Source: Balneolia bacterium
GTDB taxonomy: Bacteria > Bacteroidota > Rhodothermia > Balneolales > Cyclonatronaceae
Direction: 5' to 3'
DNA length: 5,007 nt
Assembly: GCA_003566395.1 (NCBI GenBank)
Contig: PXDL01000446.1
Coordinates: forward strand, 1 to 5,007
Below, in pieces: positions 1-5,007 of this stretch. Numbering within the stretch: position 1 is the first letter of the stretch; every line of letters starts with the position of its first letter. The notes under the pieces are model-generated. The model ran no database searches, had not been told where the DNA came from, and saw nothing but the letters and a program-made list of their open reading frames with translations. Both the position numbers and the translations under genes were made by a program.

Positions 1-130
1 AAAAAGCGGTCTCCACTTTTTCGCTTTCAACGACTTCAGTTTTTGTGCACGTCGTGTTTAAGATTTTTGAGTAGGTTTCAATAGCCTTTTCAAGGTCTGA
101 GACAGCAATGCCGATGTGATCTATGTGCAT
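1..130 (-). CDS. mce: Methylmalonyl-CoA epimerase, N-terminal part (gene runs off the left edge)
   Basis: This frame is too short for most ORF callers. It starts at the ATG at 130-128 and stays open for 43 codons to the window edge. The peptide begins MHIDHIGIAVSDLEKAIETY and continues through a KTEVVESEKVETAF segment. This is the classic opening of methylmalonyl-CoA epimerase, a small VOC-superfamily (glyoxalase-fold) metalloenzyme. The enzyme interconverts (2R)- and (2S)-methylmalonyl-CoA in the cytoplasm, linking propionyl-CoA and succinyl-CoA through the B12-dependent mutase. His5 in the DHIGIAV strand is expected to be a metal ligand; the remaining ligands lie outside the window. The start is well fixed, because an in-frame TAA lies a few codons upstream with no other ATG between. 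There is no obvious Shine-Dalgarno sequence, as is usual in Bacteroidota. Other VOC proteins share the DHIGIAV opening, but the EVVESEKVETAF continuation favours the epimerase. About 90 residues are missing. Confidence 0.88.
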   Translation of the reverse strand, partial: MHIDHIGIAVSDLEKAIETYSKILNTTCTKTEVVESEKVETAF

Positions 131-189
131 GGATTTGAAGCCCGATAATTATTGATTGTGAAATTTCCGCAATTGTAAACTGCGCTTTG

Positions 190-219
190 AAAAAGTACCG
201 TTTGTGAAATCAAATCAAA
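190..219 (-). promoter_or_regulatory. Candidate Bacteroidota-type promoter for the epimerase gene
   Basis: Read on the minus strand, a TTTG at 219-216 is followed after 18 bases by TACTTTTT at 197-190. This resembles the Bacteroidota sigma-A (RpoD/SigABfr) consensus of a -33 TTTG and a -7 TAnnTTTG, with the final G replaced by T. The site lies between the terminator and the epimerase ATG and would give a leader of about 50 bases. A second TTTG at 214-211 has a spacer of only 13 bases and fits less well. AT-rich DNA produces such matches by chance, so this is a position-based guess. Confidence 0.3.
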
Positions 220-230
220 AATCTAAGCAT

Positions 231-262
231 AAAAAAAGCCACGCTTTGTGGGCGTGGCTTTT
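231..262 (-). terminator. Intrinsic terminator of the susC-susD operon
   Basis: A perfect 7-bp GC-rich stem (GCCACGC at 238-244 pairing with GCGTGGC at 252-258) encloses a 7-base loop. The stem can be lengthened by four A-T pairs (234-237 with 259-262). Read on the minus strand the hairpin is followed by seven T residues (237-231), the form of a factor-independent terminator. It begins about 30 bases after the susD-like stop codon and so most likely ends the susC-susD transcript and insulates the epimerase gene. On the plus strand the T-tract is only four long, so any bidirectional activity would be weaker. Confidence 0.88.
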
Positions 263-291
263 ATCATGATTTTTAGATTAAGCGCTAGCCA

Positions 292-1704
292 TCACTGGGT
301 ATCCCACCAGACTCTGTCGGTCAGAGATACAGATGGCACGTTGGCACTGTTAGCATTTAGCTCTCCTTGTGCATAGGGCCACCTTCTGGGGATAACACCG
401 CCGGTAACATTATCAGTGGCAGGCGACAGTTCCGGAATTCCGGAGCGTCTCCAGTCACTGAAAGTTTCAGGCTGCAGGAAAAGAGCCACATATTTGTGAG
501 TCATCAGTCGCTCAAAGCCTCCATTCTGTATAGATGCAGCATCTTCTGACGCCTGTTCGGCAACGTAATCACTATCTGCATCGCCCGTGACCTTCATCAG
601 CGAAGAGATGATCGCATCGTTCATGGCCTCTGCTGCTTCCTGGAAGTTGCCAAGCCTGTAGTTGGCTTCAGCCTCAAGGAATTTTACTTCCGTGTAGGTT
701 ATGAAATGGACAGGAGCCTCGGGTGTGTTATAGTAAGGTCCAAGGTTGGATATGCCGCTTGATCCGCTGACACCGGCTTCTTGCCCAACAAACTCACCGT
801 CTGAATTTTCAGCGGCATAAAAAGGCAATCTTGGGTCATCAATGGAGATCAGAAGATCAACAAAGAACTCTCCGAGTCTGGTATTATCCTCAAACGTACT
901 AATTTTGTGATTATACCACGGATTTGCCTGCTGATCTTCCGTCCCAAAGTTCAGGTTCATATTCTCAGCGGTCTCGCTGAAGGTACCCTGGTCGAGTGCA
1001 TTTAGTACATTCTGAGCAGAGCCCTGAGGATCAATCTTACTTCTGTGGTTGTGAAACCGGGCACTCAAAGCATTCGCTGCAAGCTCCCACAGATCCAGAT
1101 CTCCACCGTATACAATGTCTGCAGAGCCAAGAACATTGGCAGGAGATACGTCCCGCTGCAGATCCGCTTTTCCATCAGTTAAGAGTGTCTGCACAACATC
1201 GTAGAGCTCCTCGGCGTCGTCGTAGACAGGCCTGGTATTATCTGCTCCCTGAAATGCTTCGGAAAATGGAACATCGTTCCAAAGTGCAACAACATTCCCG
1301 AGCGCGTTGGCCATGAGAATTTTTGCCACACCACGGTGGTGCCAGGCTTCATTCTCATTAGCACGGTTGATAATGAGGTTCAGATCATTCATTGAACCGC
1401 CATAGAGGTTACTGTTCCAGACATCACCCGCACGGGTGTTGCTGAAATTATAACGGCCAACATTCTGATGCTCACGGTTTGTTCCTGCCATTTGCTGCAT
1501 CATCACTGCGTTGTACTGAGAGATATCTCCGCCGAGACCATACGCAAGGTTTACCTGCGAGTGGGGCAGAAGGTTATTCAGGCCCGTATCGGTGGCCTGA
1601 TTTGGGTTCTCGTTCGTCGAGCTCAAATCGCAAGCGCTGAGAGCTAGAATCAGGAACCCGATCGTAAATGTTAAAAAGATGTTTTTTGATAATCTCATAA
1701 TCAT
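292..1704 (-). CDS. SusD/RagB-family nutrient-binding outer-membrane lipoprotein (SusD-like_2 type)
   Basis: This is the surface lipoprotein partner of the adjacent SusC-like transporter; it is expected to bind ligand and act as a lid over the barrel. The 470-aa product starts with a lipoprotein signal peptide (hydrophobic stretch at about residues 9-22, lipobox LSAC with Cys25 as the lipidated residue). A flexible, polar, Asn-rich segment containing NPNQAT follows, as is common in this family. Family landmarks are visible in order: GVAKILMANALGNVVALWNDVPFSEA at about 125-150 (helical TPR region), YDDAEELYD at 161-169, YGGDLDLWELAANALSARF at about 199-217, YTEVKFLEAEANYRLGNFQEAAEAMNDAI at 337-365 (second TPR-like pair), PETFSDWRRSGIPEL near 412-426, IPRRWPYAQGELNAN around 442-456 and the terminal VWWDT. 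This pattern and length fit the SusD-like_2 subgroup rather than the starch-binding SusD itself. Two in-frame ATGs (1704 and 1698) both keep the signal peptide; the first is used here. The gene starts 18 bases after the susC-like stop, so translation from a shared transcript is likely. The ligand cannot be inferred. Confidence 0.93.
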   Translation of the reverse strand: MIMRLSKNIFLTFTIGFLILALSACDLSSTNENPNQATDTGLNNLLPHSQVNLAYGLGGDISQYNAVMMQQMAGTNREHQNVGRYNFSNTRAGDVWNSNLYGGSMNDLNLIINRANENEAWHHRGVAKILMANALGNVVALWNDVPFSEAFQGADNTRPVYDDAEELYDVVQTLLTDGKADLQRDVSPANVLGSADIVYGGDLDLWELAANALSARFHNHRSKIDPQGSAQNVLNALDQGTFSETAENMNLNFGTEDQQANPWYNHKISTFEDNTRLGEFFVDLLISIDDPRLPFYAAENSDGEFVGQEAGVSGSSGISNLGPYYNTPEAPVHFITYTEVKFLEAEANYRLGNFQEAAEAMNDAIISSLMKVTGDADSDYVAEQASEDAASIQNGGFERLMTHKYVALFLQPETFSDWRRSGIPELSPATDNVTGGVIPRRWPYAQGELNANSANVPSVSLTDRVWWDTQ

Positions 1705-1722
1705 TGTTCTTTAGGGTTCTGA

Positions 1723-4700
1723 TTAAAGTGAGAGTTTGAGTTCCAGGCCAAAGCTTCGACCACCCGGGTTGTTGTAGTAGTCTATACCTATGGATTGGTT
1801 CGGCCCATAAAGGTTGGTTTCTGGGTCGATACCGCTATATCCGGTAAAGAGAAGCAGATTTCGCCCCCAGAGAGAAACGGTAGCTGAGTTCAGTCCAAGC
1901 ACCTGGATAAGTGAAGGGGCGAGGGAGTATGAAAGTGTCACATCCCTCAATCGTACCCAGGAAGCATCCTCCACGAATGGCTCATTTACATTGAAGTAGC
2001 CTTCAAGGTTTTGATAGTAGGCCTGGTTGATTGTTGCCTCAATATCATTGGGTGATCCATCCTGTTTTACTCCATCGAATATAACTGTTTCACCACGGTT
2101 CTCCGTCACGGCAGATTGGCCATTGTGTCTCATAACAGCTTCAGGACCATTCCAGACATCTCCACCCTGTCGAATATCGATGAGTGAGGTAAATCGGAAG
2201 TTTCTATATGAAAACGTATTTCGAATTCCAAGAGTAAAATCGGGATTTGGATCTCCAATTTTTATTAACTCATCTGTTGCCATTGGAAATCCGAAAAGTG
2301 AGCTCTCGGGATCGCTGTTTATGATCCTGTTGCCATTTTCGTCACGCTGCCATCCAATACCATAGAATACACCGTACGCTTCGCCCGGCACAAGTCTGGG
2401 GTTAATGTTGCCACCCACCCCACCAAGATCGAGCTGATCAACTCCATCAGCCAGCGATATCACTTCACTCTGATTTCGGGAGAAGTTAAATGTCGCATCC
2501 CAGCGCATAGTTCGTGTTGTAATCGGATTTACGTTAAGCTGAATTTCAATACCCTTGTTTTGAAGCTCTCCTGCATTGATCAGGTACGTGTTATAGCCTG
2601 AGGATGCTGGAATGGGGGCATTGAAAATCTGGTCTTTGTTAGATGAGAAGTAGTAGGTGAAGTCGAACCGCAGCCGATCATTCAAAAACCGAAGATCTGT
2701 ACCTGCTTCAAATGTTGTATTTGATTCAGGGCGAATGTTTGGGTTTCCAATGGTCTGGCTTGCGGATGTTCCCACAATCCCCTGGAAAGGGAATGAAAAA
2801 CTATTTCCGTAGCTCATGCCCGGATTTGAAGTCACAAAGTATGAGTTGGTGGCAAATATAGGTGCATCGTTACCTACGTTTGCTACTGAAAGCCGAAGCT
2901 GTCCAAAAGTTAGTACATCATCGGGGATCCCAAACGCCTCAGAGAATACGAATGCCGTACTCACTGCCGGATAGAAGAAGGAGTTGTTATCCGAAGGAAG
3001 TGTGGATGACCATTCGTTTCGGCCTGTAACGTCCAGATAGACAATGTCACGGTAATTTACGTTTAAATTACCGAAAACAGCGGCTCTTTCCCTTGGGTTG
3101 GTACTGTGTTGCACAATTGGTTCTTGGCTCACATTGCTTATGTGAAAGAGGCCGCGCTGTTCAAAACCGCGTCCTGAAAAGTAGATTCGGTTTTGATTGT
3201 CAGTTCGGTAGTTATGACCCGTTATAAGCTGGAAATCCCAGTCTGTACCAACACTTTGCTGGAAAGTCAGTAAAAAGTCAGAATTGATATTTCTAACGGT
3301 ATACGTCTCCTCAAACAGACGCCCTAAACGCCCGTCACCACCGCTGGAGCCAAGATCAAAGTTGTGCCGTCTTCTGTCTGAATAGGTGTCAACTCCGATT
3401 CTGTAAGAGGCATTGATCCAGTCTGACAGATCATACGAGAGCATTGCATTTCCGATGAATCGGTTAACCTCGTCACTGTAAACATTATTATTTATTGTCC
3501 AGAAAGGGCTGTCAGGGCCGCGATTGTCCCCGGCTTCAAGGGCACTTACGCCCTGGTGAGTTCTGGCTGAACCATCGGGATTTTCATATGCAAACGTGTT
3601 ATTTGCCGGATCACTTGTACCAAAGGTAAGATCCATTATAGGAGCCGTTCTGGTTAGTGGTATCATCACGCTGGTAAAATTTGAACCTCGTCCGGCGCGT
3701 TGACCTTCTGAGTTTATGTAGTTGGCCCTTGCTGAGATTCGGACTCTTTCAGACAGGTTAGCATCGCCATTGAGCCTGAGGGAATTTCGCTTAAAGAACG
3801 TTTTCGGGATAAATCCGTTTTCGTCACTTCTGCCATAAGAAAAGTAGAGATTACGATCCCTGGTACCAGTTGATACGCTGAATTGGCTGGATGTACTTAT
3901 TCCATCGTCAAAGAATGCGTCCATATTATCGTATACTTCTACCGGCTGGCCAGTCGCGCTCGGGTCAGTCGCTAAAACTGGGTTACCGTTTATATGGTAG
4001 TTGCTTGACGTGTTCCCATCGTAGCTCAATTCACTCACATGCGGACCCCAGTGTGCTGGCGAAGTAAGTGCGAGATTCCCATTTGATCCCGGACCATACT
4101 GCGATTGTATTTCATACAATTGATTTACTTGAGTAACACCCACCCTTGAGGAGATATTAACTTCGGTACTGGGCCTTGTGCCTCCCTGGCCTTGTTTTGT
4201 CTCAATAACAATAGCACCATTGGCGGCATCAATTCCATACAACGCAGCCGCAGCCGGCCCTTTTAACACAGTCATGGACTCTATATCCTCCGGGTTGATA
4301 TCAACGGCACGATTTGAATTATCTACAGAACTAAAGACAACCGTAGTATTATAGGCGTTGCTAATAGGTATTCCATCAACAATGTATAGGGGTTCATTGT
4401 TGCCAAGCAGTGAAGCTCTTCCCCTGATATTCACGGATGTAGCCCCGCCCGGCACACCGGCCTGACTCGTTACATTTACTCCTGAAAACTGACCTGAGAG
4501 TGCATCACTCACGCTTAGTTGTCGCGTAGCGGCTATGTTTTCAGCCTGAATACTTTGAATAGAGTAACCGAGTGAACGTCTGTCGGCACCCAGCCCCAGG
4601 GCTGTAACCACAACATCATCTAGCATTGCAAGATCCTGGGTCAATTCGATATTCAGTGTTGTTTGTTCTCCATCTGCAATAGTAACATTTTGCTGAACGG

Positions 4701-4962
4701 TATTATACCCCACATAGCGTGCTTCGAGTTCGTAGGTACCCGCAGCAAGATCTTCAAAGACAAAACGTCCGTCTGCGTCTGTTGCGGTTCCTAGATTTAA
4801 CTCGTCAATCAGGACAGTAACCCCAACTAGTGTCTCACCGGATTCACTGTCCGTTACAGTTCCCGACAGGGAACCTTGCGCAACTCCCTGAACTGCCATC
4901 AGCAGACCACTGACACAGCAAAGGAGTGACATGAAAATAGTTCGTATCTGTTTGTTCTTCAT
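1723..4962 (-). CDS. SusC/RagA-family TonB-linked outer-membrane transporter
   Basis: This is an outer-membrane beta-barrel importer that takes up ligand captured by its SusD-like partner, energised by TonB-ExbB-ExbD. The 1079-aa product has a Sec signal peptide (about residues 1-29, likely cleaved after VAQ). Next is a carboxypeptidase-regulatory-like domain (about 31-110), with the landmarks GTVTDSESGETLVGV and TDADGRFVFEDLAAGTYELEARYVGY. A probable TonB-box segment, LDDVVVTALGLG, lies at 114-125, followed by the SusC-type RRSLGYSIQ. The plug domain spans about 133-255, with VNIRGRASL at 177-185, PLYIVDGIPIS at 191-201 and KGPAAAALYGIDAANGAIVIETKQG at 234-258. The barrel fills the rest and ends with the family signatures WVRLRDVTLSY (1002-1012), GRNLLLFTGYSGIDPETN (1033-1050) and a C-terminal strand SFGLELKLSL. 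Length is normal and the frame intact. There is no STN domain, so it should not signal through an anti-sigma factor. It is the first gene of a two-gene unit with the SusD-like gene. The substrate is unknown: glycans, peptides or other compounds are all possible for this family. Confidence 0.96.
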   Translation of the reverse strand: MKNKQIRTIFMSLLCCVSGLLMAVQGVAQGSLSGTVTDSESGETLVGVTVLIDELNLGTATDADGRFVFEDLAAGTYELEARYVGYNTVQQNVTIADGEQTTLNIELTQDLAMLDDVVVTALGLGADRRSLGYSIQSIQAENIAATRQLSVSDALSGQFSGVNVTSQAGVPGGATSVNIRGRASLLGNNEPLYIVDGIPISNAYNTTVVFSSVDNSNRAVDINPEDIESMTVLKGPAAAALYGIDAANGAIVIETKQGQGGTRPSTEVNISSRVGVTQVNQLYEIQSQYGPGSNGNLALTSPAHWGPHVSELSYDGNTSSNYHINGNPVLATDPSATGQPVEVYDNMDAFFDDGISTSSQFSVSTGTRDRNLYFSYGRSDENGFIPKTFFKRNSLRLNGDANLSERVRISARANYINSEGQRAGRGSNFTSVMIPLTRTAPIMDLTFGTSDPANNTFAYENPDGSARTHQGVSALEAGDNRGPDSPFWTINNNVYSDEVNRFIGNAMLSYDLSDWINASYRIGVDTYSDRRRHNFDLGSSGGDGRLGRLFEETYTVRNINSDFLLTFQQSVGTDWDFQLITGHNYRTDNQNRIYFSGRGFEQRGLFHISNVSQEPIVQHSTNPRERAAVFGNLNVNYRDIVYLDVTGRNEWSSTLPSDNNSFFYPAVSTAFVFSEAFGIPDDVLTFGQLRLSVANVGNDAPIFATNSYFVTSNPGMSYGNSFSFPFQGIVGTSASQTIGNPNIRPESNTTFEAGTDLRFLNDRLRFDFTYYFSSNKDQIFNAPIPASSGYNTYLINAGELQNKGIEIQLNVNPITTRTMRWDATFNFSRNQSEVISLADGVDQLDLGGVGGNINPRLVPGEAYGVFYGIGWQRDENGNRIINSDPESSLFGFPMATDELIKIGDPNPDFTLGIRNTFSYRNFRFTSLIDIRQGGDVWNGPEAVMRHNGQSAVTENRGETVIFDGVKQDGSPNDIEATINQAYYQNLEGYFNVNEPFVEDASWVRLRDVTLSYSLAPSLIQVLGLNSATVSLWGRNLLLFTGYSGIDPETNLYGPNQSIGIDYYNNPGGRSFGLELKLSL

Positions 4963-5007
4963 ATGAATTTAAATTTAGAATTTATGTAGCCGGCAAATCT
5001 TAAAAAT

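Noticed and set aside
263..287. Small palindromes ATCATGAT (263-270) and AGCGCT (281-286) between the susD stop and the terminator
   Set aside because: They are six to eight bases long and expected by chance; there is no spacing or repetition that would suggest a binding site.
367..2365. Four plus-strand open frames (367-549, 996-1316, 1814-1999, 2027-2365) and one extra minus-strand frame (1179-1364) inside the susC- and susD-like genes
   Set aside because: They lie wholly within strongly supported genes, have low-complexity or Arg/Ser/Pro-rich translations with no recognisable motif, and show no promoter or start-site support. They are reading-frame shadows.
292..4962. Annotation of the pair as true starch genes susC and susD
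   Set aside because: The family assignment is firm but the substrate is not. Sequence subgroup, absent susR/susA/susB/susE-like neighbours and lack of any amylase argue against transferring the starch-specific names.
4963..4984. AT-rich direct repeat (AAATTC twice around TAAATTT) and the palindrome AAATTTAAATTT-like stretch just upstream of the susC ATG
   Set aside because: It is short, made almost only of A and T, and typical of Bacteroidota leaders. Nothing supports an operator.
4963..4997. Possible susC promoter: TTTG at 4997-4994 and TAAATTTA at 4977-4970 on the minus strand
   Set aside because: The spacer is only 16 bases, the -7 element lacks the final TTTG, and transcription would start almost at the ATG. 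Only 45 bases of upstream DNA are present, so the true promoter may lie outside the window.

Overview
The window is an ordinary, compact outer-membrane nutrient-uptake locus from a member of the Bacteroidota or the closely related Balneolota/Rhodothermota. The evidence is a SusC-like TonB-dependent transporter followed directly by its SusD-like surface lipoprotein, an arrangement essentially limited to these phyla, together with start sites that lack clear Shine-Dalgarno sequences. Moderate GC and acidic, Asn/Asp-rich exported proteins fit a marine or halotolerant lineage, but that is only inference.

Layout: all genes lie on the minus strand, so they read from right to left. A 45-base AT-rich leader (4963-5007) is followed by the complete susC-like gene (1723-4962, 1079 aa). 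An 18-base gap separates it from the complete susD-like gene (292-1704, 470 aa). About 33 bases after the susD stop there is a strong hairpin terminator (231-262). A gap with one plausible Bacteroidota-type promoter (about 190-219) leads to the first 43 codons of a methylmalonyl-CoA epimerase gene (1-130), which runs off the left edge.

How the genes work together: the SusC-like barrel and the SusD-like lid should form a 'pedal-bin' complex. SusD captures a ligand at the cell surface, and SusC imports it into the periplasm using energy from TonB-ExbBD. The terminator suggests a two-gene transcription unit. No glycoside hydrolase, protease, sulfatase or regulator is visible to indicate the substrate, so calling it a starch system would be unjustified. 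The epimerase is a housekeeping enzyme of propionyl-CoA/succinyl-CoA interconversion and appears to be transcribed separately.

I found no sign of a previously undescribed system: no CRISPR array, mobile element, RNA gene or long repeat. The plus-strand open frames are antisense shadows of the two large genes.
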